From: Pannonibacter indicus
Lineage (GTDB): Bacteria; Pseudomonadota; Alphaproteobacteria; Rhizobiales; Stappiaceae
Length of the DNA stretch: 58,579 bases
Reading direction: 5' to 3'
Assembly (NCBI RefSeq): GCF_001418225.1
Contig: NZ_LIPT01000018.1
Coordinates: 1-58,579, forward strand
Shown: positions 9,657-18,428 of the stretch, piece after piece
Layout: each line of letters begins with the position of its first letter
Position numbering within the stretch: position 1 is the stretch's first letter
Made by a program: the position numbers and the translations under genes
Notes under the pieces: generated by a model
Databases searched by the model: none
What the model was told of the DNA's origin: nothing
The model's input: the letters and a program-made list of their open reading frames with translations, nothing else

Positions 9657-10169
9657 ATGATCTCAGCCAACAGAGCTATGGATGCCGTTGCTCAGGCAGA
9701 AGAGGACACGGAACTCAAGCCGCTGTACCTGGAAGCACTAACGCTCGTCGAAAGACTTCACCGCCGTCTTCTTGACGTCATCAAGGACGAGTTCGACCGC
9801 ATGGGCCGTTCCGACGTGAACAGCGTGCAGGCCCTGCTGCTGTTCAACATCGGCGACAGCGAGCTGACGGCCGGCGAGCTGCGCAGCCGCGGTTACTATC
9901 TCGGGTCCAACGTCTCCTATAACCTCAAGAAGCTGGTGGAGACCGGTTACATTCATCATCAGCGTTCGCGCATGGACCGCCGTTCGGTCCGTGTCAGCCT
10001 GACGCCGAAGGGCCAGGAAGTCGCCAAGATCGTGAATGACCTCTATGAGCGTCACATTCTCTCGGTCGAGCAGGTTGGCGAGATCCACGCCGGTGACTTC
10101 GCCATGCTCAACAAGTCGCTGCGCCGCCTGGAGCGTTTCTGGACCGACCAGATCCTCTACCGTCTCTGA
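9657..10169 (+). CDS. ldtR: MarR-family regulator LdtR
   Basis: A 170-residue winged-helix regulator. The core (LLFNIGDSELTAGELRSRGY, GSNVSYNLKKLVETGYIHHQ and the wing RSRMDRRSVRVSLTPKGQ) is typical of MarR proteins. The protein closely resembles LdtR of Liberibacter and Sinorhizobium, which controls an L,D-transpeptidase gene and envelope stress tolerance. The next gene downstream is exactly such a transpeptidase. There is no strong ribosome site before the ATG at 9657 (AGAGGCGC lies at 9643-9650). A strong terminator follows, so ldtP is transcribed separately. Confidence 0.88.
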   Translation: MISANRAMDAVAQAEEDTELKPLYLEALTLVERLHRRLLDVIKDEFDRMGRSDVNSVQALLLFNIGDSELTAGELRSRGYYLGSNVSYNLKKLVETGYIHHQRSRMDRRSVRVSLTPKGQEVAKIVNDLYERHILSVEQVGEIHAGDFAMLNKSLRRLERFWTDQILYRL

Positions 10170-10198
10170 TCCGCAGGGACTGCAGGCCGCACGAAATG

Positions 10199-10240
10199 AA
10201 AAGGCCCGTGCCGGACACCCGGCACGGGCCTTTCTGTTAT
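10199..10240 (+). terminator. Rho-independent terminator after ldtR
   Basis: A long perfect stem, AAGGCCCGTGCCGG (10201-10214) with CCGGCACGGGCCTT (10219-10232), encloses a four-base loop. It has AAA before it and TTTCTGTTAT after it. Confidence 0.9.
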
Positions 10241-10360
10241 GCGGGAGCCAGACCTTCGCCGCATCATTGCCACTCATGCAGAAAACGCAGTGTAGCTTTG
10301 CAGCATCAGTTTTCGCGTTTCTGGCGAAGATGTGTTTACTGGACATGTTTCGGCCATAAA

Positions 10361-10410
10361 CCCCTGACTAATGAAACTCATGACTGCTGTGCCATGAGCG
10401 CAGGCAGGGG
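10361..10410. promoter_or_regulatory. Nested hairpin in the ldtP upstream region
   Basis: CCCCTG (10361-10366) pairs with CAGGGG (10405-10410). Inside it CTCATG (10377-10382) pairs with CATGAG (10393-10398). It lies in the 400-base gap before ldtP. TTCGC/GCGAA (10312-10328) is a further small dyad. No gene is visible in this gap; it presumably holds the ldtP promoter and binding sites. Confidence 0.35.
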
Positions 10411-10586
10411 CTGACGATTGCGCAAGGGCTTCCACCGTTTGGGCATGCGGCGGCCGACCGGACCCAGGCTGCAATTTGTTAAGCCGCCGTGTGGTTAACT
10501 GGAATTCACCGGCTGGCAGACCTTGCAGTATCTGCTGATCATAACTGGCCATGTGAACCTCCACGCGATGCGAAAGGGAGCGACTG

Positions 10587-11885
10587 GTGTTGTTGCGCAA
10601 CGGGAATCAGATCACGAAAGTTTCCGCCACTCTGGCCCGCGCGGCTGCTCTGGCAGGGGCACTGACAGGCGTTCTCGCCGGAACGGCGCTGGCGCAGTCG
10701 CCGCTGGAGGCACTGCAGCAGTATAACAAGCGCGCAGAATGGGAAGACCGTTTTGATGCCACGCTGCAGGACCTGCAGTCGATCAAGACCGCGACGCCGA
10801 CCCTTGCTCCCCAGACGGCCGAATATGTGGCTTCGGCCATCGACCAGTATGCCATGATCGTGCAGCGCGGCGGCTGGGAACACGTCGCCACGCCGGGCAA
10901 GACGCTGCGCATCGGTGCTGAGGACAATATCGTTGCCTCGCTCCGCCGCCGCCTGATCGCATCCGGCGATCTGGAGCAACAGGCCGGTGTCTCCACCACC
11001 TTCGATTCCTACGTCGATTCCGCTCTGCGCCGGTTCCAGGTGCGCCACGGCCTCATCCCGGATGGCACGCTGGGGCAGACCACGCTGGCGGCGCTGAACA
11101 TTCCGGCCGATGTGCGTCTGCGCCAGCTGGAAACCAACCTTGTACGCCTGCGGTCCATGTCTGGCGACCTCGGTGCGCGTTATGTGATGGTGAACATTCC
11201 GGCGGCCGAGATCGAGGCCGTTCAGAACGGCCGCGTCCGCTCGCGCCACACCGCAGTCGTCGGCAAGATCGACCGTCAGACACCGATCCTGAATTCCAAG
11301 ATCTATGAGGTCAATTTCAACCCCTACTGGACCGTGCCGGTTTCGATCATCCGCAAGGACCTGATCCCGAAAATGAAGCAGGATCCGGAATATCTGGCCA
11401 AGAACAAGATCCGTATCTTCGACTGGAAGAACAACGAACTGGCCTGGCAGCAGATCGACTGGAACTCCGACGAGGCAACGAAGTACCAGTTCCGGCAGGA
11501 TCCGGGCGAGATCAACTCGCTGGGCGCCATCCGCATCAACTTCCACAACACCCATCAGGTGTATCTGCACGACACGCCGTCGAAGACCCTGTTCGGCACC
11601 GACAACCGGTTCCACTCTTCGGGCTGTGTGCGTGTGCAGAACGTGCGTGACCTTGTGTCCTGGATGCTGGAATCAACCACGCCGGACTGGAACCGCGCCC
11701 GCGTTGATCAGACCATCCGCGATGGCCTGCGGGAAGACGTGAAGCTGAAGACGCAGGTGCCGTTGTACCTGACCTACATCACGGCCTGGGCCAACGAAGA
11801 CGGCACGGTGCATTTCCGTGAAGACATCTACAACCGCGATGGCCTTTATGGCGACGTGGCAGAGCTGCAGCTGCCTGGGCAGTGA
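10587..11885 (+). CDS. ldtP: L,D-transpeptidase LdtP (YkuD/YcbB-like), exported
   Basis: A 432-residue periplasmic enzyme expected to make 3-3 peptidoglycan cross-links or attach proteins to the wall. A signal peptide ends near TALA-QSPLEA (about residue 36). A peptidoglycan-binding domain follows (DSALRRFQVRHGLIPDGTLG), then the YkuD domain with the active-site stretch HSSGCVRVQN, where the nucleophile is C347. The start is GTG at 10587, chosen because AAAGGGAG stands six bases upstream. It lies directly after ldtR, as in Liberibacter and Sinorhizobium, where LdtR regulates it. Confidence 0.92.
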   Translation: MLLRNGNQITKVSATLARAAALAGALTGVLAGTALAQSPLEALQQYNKRAEWEDRFDATLQDLQSIKTATPTLAPQTAEYVASAIDQYAMIVQRGGWEHVATPGKTLRIGAEDNIVASLRRRLIASGDLEQQAGVSTTFDSYVDSALRRFQVRHGLIPDGTLGQTTLAALNIPADVRLRQLETNLVRLRSMSGDLGARYVMVNIPAAEIEAVQNGRVRSRHTAVVGKIDRQTPILNSKIYEVNFNPYWTVPVSIIRKDLIPKMKQDPEYLAKNKIRIFDWKNNELAWQQIDWNSDEATKYQFRQDPGEINSLGAIRINFHNTHQVYLHDTPSKTLFGTDNRFHSSGCVRVQNVRDLVSWMLESTTPDWNRARVDQTIRDGLREDVKLKTQVPLYLTYITAWANEDGTVHFREDIYNRDGLYGDVAELQLPGQ

Positions 11886-11908
11886 GCCAGATCATCAGAT
11901 GAGACTGG

Positions 11909-11935
11909 AAAAGGGGGCTCGGGCTCCCTTTTTTC
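11909..11935 (+). terminator. Terminator after ldtP
   Basis: AAAAGGG and CCCTTTT arms around a GC-rich centre are followed by a run of T. The stem has one or two mismatches. Confidence 0.7.
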
Positions 11936-12021
11936 TTGCGCAATCAACCATCATGCCCATCTGATCCTCCAAGGCGTGTCTTTCATGTACCGCCTTTTCT
12001 TCTGTCTCTGGAGAAACCTGC

Positions 12022-12246
12022 ATGTCCGGCCATGCCAAGGGTGAAGTCTATCTGGAATTCGTGCCCATCGGCCGTCAGGTGAAGGTGGTGGCGATTGATG
12101 CGGCGACTGGCGTTGAAGTGTCGGTGATCGGCCCGGTCAATGCGGCGCAGTCGGACCTCCAGGCGCTGGCGCTTCGCAAGCTGGCAAAGCGCTTGTCGGA
12201 AGACAGTGGCACGCCGGAGGTGCCGCGCGGGGGCTGGACAGCATGA
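12022..12246 (+). CDS. Small conserved protein before glyA (DUF6898-like)
   Basis: A 74-residue protein starting MSGHAKGEVYLEFVPIGRQV. It reads as a small beta-rich domain (GEVYLEFVPIG, VKVVAIDAATGVEVSVIGP) followed by a helix (LQALALRKLAKRLSED). I believe this is the family now called DUF6898, small proteins found next to serine hydroxymethyltransferase in Rhizobiales. No function is known. TCTGGAGA is upstream of the ATG. It is separated from glyA by 203 bases in which I see no further gene. Confidence 0.65.
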   Translation: MSGHAKGEVYLEFVPIGRQVKVVAIDAATGVEVSVIGPVNAAQSDLQALALRKLAKRLSEDSGTPEVPRGGWTA

Positions 12247-12449
12247 AACTCCGCACCAGTTCCACTCTGGACCAGATCCATGCCGGATTTGCGGCTCGCT
12301 GTGTCGGTCTGCCACTTGGTTCACCGGAATGCCTATGCTAAGTGCAGGGCTCCCGAAGGGGCCAATGCCGGAGCAATGTCATTTGCCCGCGCTTGGGCGG
12401 ATAAAAAGGGCGAAGGGGCCCTTTGTGAATCGCTGAAAAGGACCTAGCC

Positions 12450-13763
12450 ATGTCGATGTCGGATACCTTGGCCGGCGAGCCGATCTACACCGGTTTCTTC
12501 ACTCAATCTCTGGCTGATGCCGATCCGGATATCTTCGGCGCCATCCAGAAGGAAGCCGGCCGTCAGCAGCACGAGATCGAGCTTATCGCCTCCGAAAACA
12601 TTGTCTCCAGGGCCGTTCTCGAGGCTCAGGGCTCGGTCCTGACCAACAAATATGCCGAGGGTTATCCGGGCAAGCGCTATTACGGCGGCTGTCAGTATGT
12701 CGACATTGTCGAGACGCTGGCGATCGAACGCGCCAAGGAGCTGTTCGGTGCCAAGTTCGCCAACGTGCAGCCGAACTCCGGCAGCCAGATGAACCAGGCC
12801 GTCTTCCTGGCACTGCTGCAGCCGGGCGATACGTTCATGGGCCTTGACCTGAATTCCGGCGGCCACCTGACCCACGGCTCCCCGGTCAACATGTCCGGCA
12901 AGTGGTTCAACGTCGTGTCCTACGGCGTGCGCAAGGACGACCATCTGCTCGACATGGAAGAGATCGAGCGTCTGGCCCATGAGCACAAGCCGAAGCTGAT
13001 CGTTGCCGGCGGCACGGCCTATTCGCGCGTCTGGGACTGGAAGAAGTTCCGTGAGATCGCCGATGCGGTCGGCGCCTATCTGATGGTCGACATGGCTCAC
13101 ATCGCCGGTCTTGTGGCTGGCGGCGCGCATCCTTCGCCGGTGCCCCATGCCCATGTCTGCACCTCGACCACGCACAAGTCCCTGCGCGGCCCGCGCGGCG
13201 GCCTGATCCTGACCAACGACGAAGAGATCGCCAAGAAGATCAACTCGGCCGTGTTCCCCGGTCTTCAGGGCGGCCCGCTGATGCACGTGATTGCCGCCAA
13301 GGCTGTTGCCTTCGGTGAAGCGCTGCGTCCGGAGTTCAAGGCCTATGCTGCAGCGGTTGCGGCCAATGCCAAGATGCTGGCCCAGACCCTGCAGGAGCAG
13401 GGGCTGGACATTGTTTCCGGCGGCACCGACAATCATCTGATGCTGGTGGACCTGCGCCCGAAGAATGCAACCGGCAAGAAGGCGGAGGCCGCCCTTGGCC
13501 GCGCCAACATCACCTGCAACAAGAACGGCATTCCGTTTGACCCGGAAAAGCCATTCGTCACCTCCGGCGTGCGCCTTGGCACTCCGGCCGGCACGACGCG
13601 CGGTTTTGGGCTTGCCGAGTTCCGCGAGATCGGCATGCTGATCACCGAGGTTCTCGACGGTCTGAAGGCGGCGAACAGTGAGGAAGGCAACGCGGCTGTG
13701 GAGGCTGCGGTGAAGGCCAAGGTGATCGAACTCACCAGCCGCTTCCCGATCTATCCGGCCTGA
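12450..13763 (+). CDS. glyA: Serine hydroxymethyltransferase
   Basis: A 437-residue PLP enzyme interconverting serine and glycine with tetrahydrofolate, the main source of one-carbon units. The PLP lysine is in [13 protein letters not shown], and the conserved segments [19 protein letters not shown] and [13 protein letters not shown] are present. Length fits the alphaproteobacterial enzyme. An AAGGACCT ribosome site precedes the ATG. The gene stands in the classic alphaproteobacterial order before nrdR and the riboflavin genes, but a hairpin separates it from them. Confidence 0.97.
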   Translation: MSMSDTLAGEPIYTGFFTQSLADADPDIFGAIQKEAGRQQHEIELIASENIVSRAVLEAQGSVLTNKYAEGYPGKRYYGGCQYVDIVETLAIERAKELFGAKFANVQPNSGSQMNQAVFLALLQPGDTFMGLDLNSGGHLTHGSPVNMSGKWFNVVSYGVRKDDHLLDMEEIERLAHEHKPKLIVAGGTAYSRVWDWKKFREIADAVGAYLMVDMAHIAGLVAGGAHPSPVPHAHVCTSTTHKSLRGPRGGLILTNDEEIAKKINSAVFPGLQGGPLMHVIAAKAVAFGEALRPEFKAYAAAVAANAKMLAQTLQEQGLDIVSGGTDNHLMLVDLRPKNATGKKAEAALGRANITCNKNGIPFDPEKPFVTSGVRLGTPAGTTRGFGLAEFREIGMLITEVLDGLKAANSEEGNAAVEAAVKAKVIELTSRFPIYPA

Positions 13764-13790
13764 TTGCCTGATTGACGCATACAAGAACCG

Positions 13791-13818
13791 GTCCGCGCCC
13801 TCCGGCGCGGATCGTTTG
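13791..13818 (+). terminator. Probable terminator after glyA
   Basis: TCCGCGCC (13792-13799) and GGCGCGGA (13804-13811) form an 8-bp stem with a four-base loop, then TCGTTT. The short T-run makes it only moderately convincing. Confidence 0.6.
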
Positions 13819-13931
13819 CATTCTGAGCTAAATTCGAAGAGCTTACGGCCACCAGATTCTTCGCGCCCATGCGGTGCTTGAGGCTTGGCAGGGCCCTGTC
13901 TCTCAGGGCCTTGGTATAAGGAACGGATGAC

Positions 13932-14414
13932 ATGCGGTGCCCCTTTTGCGGCGGTGAAGAGACCCAGGTTAAGGATTCGCGCCCGACGGAAGACAACACG
14001 GCCATCCGCCGCCGCCGTGTCTGCTCCACCTGCGGGGGGCGGTTCACCACCTTTGAGCGGGTGCAGCTGCGCGAGCTGATGGTGGTCAAGCGCTCCGGCC
14101 GCCGCGTGCCGTTTGACCGCGAAAAGCTGATGCGTTCCGTCGAGATCGCTGTGCGCAAGCGCCCGGTTGACCCGGAGCGGATCGAGCGTATGGTGAGCGG
14201 CATTGTGCGCCAGCTGGAAAGCACCAGCGAAGGCGAGATCACCAGCGAGATGATTGGCACCCACGTGATGGAAGGCCTTAAGAACATCGATGATGTGGCC
14301 TATGTGCGCTTTGCATCCGTCTACCGGAACTTCCGCGAGGCGCGCGACTTCCGCGACCTTCTCGGTGAACTGGGCGGCTTGCCCGGCAATGACGAACCCA
14401 AGGAGGATGCGTGA
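13932..14414 (+). CDS. nrdR: Transcriptional repressor NrdR
   Basis: A 160-residue repressor of ribonucleotide reductase genes. It has an N-terminal zinc ribbon (CPFCGG near residue 3; CSTCGGRF near 31) and then an ATP-cone domain ([20 protein letters not shown]) that senses ATP/dATP. Its targets, the nrd genes, are not in this window. It begins an operon: its stop overlaps the ribD start by four bases (GTGA), so the two are translationally coupled. Confidence 0.97.
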   Translation: MRCPFCGGEETQVKDSRPTEDNTAIRRRRVCSTCGGRFTTFERVQLRELMVVKRSGRRVPFDREKLMRSVEIAVRKRPVDPERIERMVSGIVRQLESTSEGEITSEMIGTHVMEGLKNIDDVAYVRFASVYRNFREARDFRDLLGELGGLPGNDEPKEDA

Positions 14415-15580
14415 GCGAAGCTGAGGCTGAAGCTGTTGCGCCCGCCGCCGGCAGTAAGGCTGCCGTGACCGGGATTGACCGCCGCCTGATGCGCGCCGCT
14501 GCTGCCCTTGCGGCGAGGGGGCAGGGGCAGGTCTGGCCCAATCCTTCGGTGGGCGCGCTCATCGTTCAGTTTGAGGACGGCGGACCGGTCATCGTTGGCC
14601 GGGGTGTCACCTCCCGCCCCGGCGGGCCTCACGCAGAAGTGAGCGCGCTACGGCAGGCGGGGGAGCTGGCCCGCGGCGCCACCTGCTACGTCACGCTGGA
14701 GCCCTGTTCCCACTACGGCCGCACACCGCCTTGTGCCCTTGCGCTGCGCGAGGCAGGTGTTGCCCGTGTGGTGATCGGCTGTCTCGACCCCAGCCCGCGC
14801 GTGGCCGGGCGCGGGGTTGCCATGCTTGAGGAAGCGGGCATTTCCGTCTCCACCGGCGTTGAGGACGACCTCTGCCGCCTGCTTCATGCCGGGCACCGGC
14901 TGCGCGTTACCAGTCAGCGGCCGGATGTGGTGCTGAAGCTGGCGCTTTCCGCCGATGGCGGCATTGGCCGGGTTGGCGAGGGGCAGGTGGCGATCACCGG
15001 CCCGCTGTCGCGCAATGTGGTGCATGGCCTTCGGGGCAGCTGCGACGCCATTCTCGTCGGCATCGGCACGGCCCTGGCCGATGACCCGGAACTGACCTGC
15101 CGCCTGCCGGGCATGAAGGACCGGTCCCCCGTGCGCGTGGTGCTGGACAAGGAAGCAAGGCTGCCACCGAAGAGCCGTCTCGTTCAGTCTGCCGCCGACG
15201 TGCCGGTGTGGCTGGTGACGGGCAATCAGGCCGATCCCGAACGGGTGCAGGCGCTGGCCGATGCGGGCGTGCTGGTGATCCGCGTGCCCGCCAATGAAGA
15301 GGGCATCGAGCCGAAGATCGCACTGACGGCGCTGGCCAACCGGGGCGTGACGCGCCTGATGGTGGAAGGCGGCGCGCGCGTTGCCCGGTCCTTCCTGCAG
15401 GCCGGTGTGGTGGACGAGACATGGATCTTCCAAGGCGTGGCCGAACTCGGGGCAGGGCGCATCCTGCCGTTCGACGGCGGGGCAGGCGGCTTTACCGCCG
15501 AATACCCGGATTTCCGTCTGGTTGATACGGCCGTCTATGGGCCGGACAGGCTGCTGCGGTTCCGCCGCAAGGAGAGTTGA
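14411..15580 (+). CDS. ribD: Bifunctional riboflavin deaminase/reductase
   Basis: A 389-residue enzyme with two domains performing the second and third steps of riboflavin synthesis from GTP. The N-terminal deaminase carries the zinc site (GPHAEVSAL and [12 protein letters not shown]). The C-terminal reductase domain, from about residue 160, contains [14 protein letters not shown] and [14 protein letters not shown]. The start is GTG at 14411 inside the end of nrdR. The ribE gene follows one base after its stop. Confidence 0.96.
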   Translation: MSEAEAEAVAPAAGSKAAVTGIDRRLMRAAAALAARGQGQVWPNPSVGALIVQFEDGGPVIVGRGVTSRPGGPHAEVSALRQAGELARGATCYVTLEPCSHYGRTPPCALALREAGVARVVIGCLDPSPRVAGRGVAMLEEAGISVSTGVEDDLCRLLHAGHRLRVTSQRPDVVLKLALSADGGIGRVGEGQVAITGPLSRNVVHGLRGSCDAILVGIGTALADDPELTCRLPGMKDRSPVRVVLDKEARLPPKSRLVQSAADVPVWLVTGNQADPERVQALADAGVLVIRVPANEEGIEPKIALTALANRGVTRLMVEGGARVARSFLQAGVVDETWIFQGVAELGAGRILPFDGGAGGFTAEYPDFRLVDTAVYGPDRLLRFRRKES

Positions 15581-15581
15581 G

Positions 15582-16193
15582 ATGTTCACCGGAATTGTCA
15601 CCGATCTTGGCACCATTCTCTCCGTCACGGATATTCCTGCCGGCAAGCGCACCCGCATTGCCACGGTCTATGACGTGGACACGATCGACATCGGCGCCTC
15701 CATTGCCTGCGGCGGCCCGTGCCACACGGTGACGTCCAAGGGGCGCGATGAGACCGGCAACTGGTTCGAGGTGGAGAGCGGTGCGGAAACCCTGCGGCTG
15801 ACCACTGTTGCGGACTGGAAGGCGGGGCAGAAGCTCAATCTGGAGCGCTCCCTCAGTCTTGGCGCGGAGCTGGGCGGCCATCTGGTGCTCGGCCATGTGG
15901 ACGGGCTTGCCCGCATCGTCGAGCGGCGCGACCATCCGGATACGGTCTATTTCCGCTTTGACGCGCCGCGTGCCTTTGCCCCCTTCATCGCCCGCAAGGG
16001 ATCGGTGGCACTGGACGGCACGTCGCTGACGGTAAACGAGGTCGAGGGAACGGAGTTTTCCGTCTTCCTCATTCCGCACACGCTGGCGGTAACCACCTGG
16101 GCCGAAAGGCAGGTGGGTGACAACGTAAACCTTGAAGTCGACATGATGGCGCGCTATGCCGCGCGCCTTGCCGAATTCCGCGAGCAGGCCTGA
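15582..16193 (+). CDS. ribE: Riboflavin synthase alpha subunit
   Basis: A 203-residue enzyme that makes riboflavin from two molecules of 6,7-dimethyl-8-ribityllumazine. It begins with the hallmark MFTGIVTDLG and shows two lumazine-binding repeats (GASIACGGPCHTVTSK in the first; GSVALDGTSLTVNEV in the second). AAGGAGAG lies six bases upstream of the chosen ATG; the frame itself is open further upstream within ribD. Next comes an 84-base gap and ribH. No FMN riboswitch is recognisable in that gap. Confidence 0.96.
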   Translation: MFTGIVTDLGTILSVTDIPAGKRTRIATVYDVDTIDIGASIACGGPCHTVTSKGRDETGNWFEVESGAETLRLTTVADWKAGQKLNLERSLSLGAELGGHLVLGHVDGLARIVERRDHPDTVYFRFDAPRAFAPFIARKGSVALDGTSLTVNEVEGTEFSVFLIPHTLAVTTWAERQVGDNVNLEVDMMARYAARLAEFREQA

Positions 16194-16277
16194 GGGGCTC
16201 GCCCCCGCAAAAGGCTGGACAAAATCGGACAGGCATGGTTCCTGACCGCACCTCTCAGACAGAAAGCGACACGACCG

Positions 16278-16727
16278 ATGAGCTCCGCGCCTCACCTCCT
16301 GATCATTGAAGCCCGATTCTACGAAGACATCGCCGATGCGCTCTATGAAGGGGCCGCCAAGGCGCTGGACGAGGCGGGCGCGACCCATGACCGGATCGCT
16401 GTTCCGGGCGTGCTGGAAATCCCGGCGGCCCTGTCCATGGTGCTGACCTCCATGGAAAACGACGGGACCTTCTATGACGGCTTCGTGGTGCTCGGCTGTG
16501 TCATTCGCGGTGAGACGACCCATTATGACATTGTCGCCAATGAGTCGGCCCGCGTGCTGATGGATCTCATCGTCGATGCCGACCTTGCCCTCGGCAACGG
16601 CATCCTGACGGTGGAAAATGATGAACAGGCCTGGGTCCGCGCCCGGGTGACCGACAAGGACAAGGGCGGTGCTGCCTCGCGCGCAGCGCTGGACATGATC
16701 CGTCTTCGGGAAAGGCTTGGGGTTTGA
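16278..16727 (+). CDS. ribH: 6,7-dimethyl-8-ribityllumazine synthase
   Basis: A 149-residue enzyme condensing the ribityl-pyrimidine with 3,4-dihydroxybutanone phosphate, the step before riboflavin synthase. The conserved VPGVLEIPAAL and VVLGCVIRGETTHYDIV segments are present, with the active-site His at 82. The size fits the icosahedral capsid-forming type. nusB follows after six bases, suggesting a single transcript from nrdR through thiL. Confidence 0.96.
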   Translation: MSSAPHLLIIEARFYEDIADALYEGAAKALDEAGATHDRIAVPGVLEIPAALSMVLTSMENDGTFYDGFVVLGCVIRGETTHYDIVANESARVLMDLIVDADLALGNGILTVENDEQAWVRARVTDKDKGGAASRAALDMIRLRERLGV

Positions 16728-16733
16728 TCTGAC

Positions 16734-17279
16734 ATGACCGGCGAAGCCGATCAGAACAAGGGGCCGGAAATCCGTCCGGCCAACAAGCGTGGTGCCGCCC
16801 GTCTCGGGGCGGTGCAGGCGCTTTACCAGATGGATGTGGGCGGCTCCTCGGTGACCGATGTGGTCAACGAGTTCACCGCCTTCCGCCTTGGCAAGGAAGT
16901 CGACGGCTACCAGTACCGCGATGCGGACGAGCAGTGGTTCAAGGACATTGTGCGCGGCGTTGTGGCCGAGCAGCTGCGCCTTGACCCGTTCATCCACACC
17001 GCGCTGGTGGAAGATTGGCCGCTGAAGCGCATCGACAGCCTGCTGCGTGCCATCCTGCGCGCGGGCAGCTATGAGCTGCTGCGCCGCCGCGATGTGCCGC
17101 CGAAGGTGATCATCTCCGAATATATCGATGTGGCGAAGGCTTTCTACGCCGAGGATGAGCCGCGTCTCGTCAACGGCGTGCTGGACCGTCTGGCCCATCA
17201 GCTGCGCAGCGCCGAGCTGGAGCCGCTGGAGCCTGCGGCTGAGGCGGGAGAAGGTCAGGACGCGCAGGACGGCCAGTAA
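16734..17279 (+). CDS. nusB: Transcription antitermination factor NusB
   Basis: A 181-residue RNA-binding protein of the rRNA antitermination complex, which acts with NusE (S10) on boxA. The all-helical NusB signature is visible in [19 protein letters not shown] near the start and [18 protein letters not shown] in the middle. The C-terminal tail is acidic and Gln-rich, longer than in E. coli but usual in alphaproteobacteria. The thiL start codon follows one base after its stop. Confidence 0.95.
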   Translation: MTGEADQNKGPEIRPANKRGAARLGAVQALYQMDVGGSSVTDVVNEFTAFRLGKEVDGYQYRDADEQWFKDIVRGVVAEQLRLDPFIHTALVEDWPLKRIDSLLRAILRAGSYELLRRRDVPPKVIISEYIDVAKAFYAEDEPRLVNGVLDRLAHQLRSAELEPLEPAAEAGEGQDAQDGQ

Positions 17280-17280
17280 C

Positions 17281-18312
17281 ATGGCCGCTGAGGGGGCATA
17301 TACGGGGCTGGGCGAGTTCGACCTGATCGAGCGCTTCTTTGCCCCGCTGGCAACCGCCCCCGGCAGCCTTGCGCTCACCGACGACGCCGCCGTGCTGAAG
17401 CCCTCCAACGGGCATGAGCTGGTCCTGACCAAGGACATGCTGGCGGCGGATGTCCATTTCTTTGCCAATGATCCGGCCGGTCTGGTGGCGCGCAAGGCCT
17501 TGCGCGTCAACCTCTCCGACCTTGCCGCCAAGGGGGCGAGGCCGCTCGGCTATCTGCTGGGGCTCGGCCTTGGCGGGGAGGTGGCCGCTGGCGGGGCCGC
17601 GCAGTGGCTCACCGGCTTTGCTGCCGGGCTCGCGGCCGATCAGGCGGAGTTTGCATTCCCGCTGCTGGGCGGCGATACGATCCGCAGCGGCGAGCGCATG
17701 GTCCTGTCCATCACCGCGCTTGGCGAAGTGCCGGAGGGCCGCGCCATTCGCCGTAATGGCGCGAAGGCGGGCGATCTCGTCTATGTCTCCGGCACCATTG
17801 GCGATTCCGCCCTTGGCCTTGCCTTGCGGCTTGACCCGGAGCTGGCACGCAAGCTCGGGCTGTCTGAAATTCATGCAGAGTTTCTGCTGAACCGCTATCT
17901 GCTGCCGCAGCCGCGGGTGGCGCTGGCTTCTGCCGTTCTGTCCCATGCTTCCGCCTGCCTCGATATCTCTGACGGGCTCTGCGCCGATGCGGGCCATGTG
18001 GCGCGTCATTCGGGTGTGGATCTGCTCCTCGAAGCGGACGATGTGCCGCTGTCGGATGCGGCCCGTGCTGCACTTGCTGCTGATCTGCAGCTTCTCGCCC
18101 GCGTGCTGACCGGCGGGGATGACTATGAGCTGTTTGTCTGCGTGCCGCAGGCGCAAGGGCCGGCCTTTGAGGCTGATGCGGCAGCTTCCGGTGTGCCGGT
18201 AACCTGCATTGGCCGGGTGGAAGCGCCTGCTGCTGACAAGCCTGCTGTCTGTCTGACGCACGGCGGTCGTCCTTTCACGCTTGCAGGGCAGGGCGGCTTC
18301 CGTCATTTTTGA
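17281..18312 (+). CDS. thiL: Thiamine-monophosphate kinase
   Basis: A 343-residue kinase that phosphorylates thiamine monophosphate to the active diphosphate. The features are LTDDAAVLKPSNGHELVLTK near the N-terminus (metal-binding Asp), RVNLSDLAAKGARPLGYLLG, and DISDGLCADAGHVARHS. I set the start at the ATG at 17281, immediately after nusB; the reading frame is open further upstream but only as an overlap with nusB. It is the last gene of the nrdR-rib-nusB run. Confidence 0.95.
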   Translation: MAAEGAYTGLGEFDLIERFFAPLATAPGSLALTDDAAVLKPSNGHELVLTKDMLAADVHFFANDPAGLVARKALRVNLSDLAAKGARPLGYLLGLGLGGEVAAGGAAQWLTGFAAGLAADQAEFAFPLLGGDTIRSGERMVLSITALGEVPEGRAIRRNGAKAGDLVYVSGTIGDSALGLALRLDPELARKLGLSEIHAEFLLNRYLLPQPRVALASAVLSHASACLDISDGLCADAGHVARHSGVDLLLEADDVPLSDAARAALAADLQLLARVLTGGDDYELFVCVPQAQGPAFEADAAASGVPVTCIGRVEAPAADKPAVCLTHGGRPFTLAGQGGFRHF

Positions 18313-18321
18313 GGCCGACCC

Positions 18322-18340
18322 GGCTTCCCGCAGGGAAGCC
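18322..18340. terminator. Hairpin after thiL, possible weak terminator
   Basis: GGCTTCCC (18322-18329) and GGGAAGCC (18333-18340) form a perfect 8-bp stem with a GCA loop, ten bases after the thiL stop. There is no T-run after it, so termination may need Rho or be partial. Confidence 0.4.
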
Positions 18341-18428
18341 ACATCTGATCCCCGCAGATAGCCCTGCCAGCCAGTTCTGCCCGGACCCTGCCTCAAAGCT
18401 TGGCCAAAAGCCTGTCTGGAGCCTGTTC

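Noticed and set aside
12444-14264. 606-codon open frame on the reverse strand
   Set aside because: It lies antisense to glyA and nrdR, both clear genes. Long antisense frames are common in GC-rich DNA.
16194-16277. FMN riboswitch before ribH
   Set aside because: The gap is only 84 bases and lacks the conserved FMN core; the gene is in an operon.
15492-17531. 679-codon reverse-strand open frame
   Set aside because: Antisense to ribE, ribH, nusB and thiL; composition is that of a shadow frame and no domain is visible.
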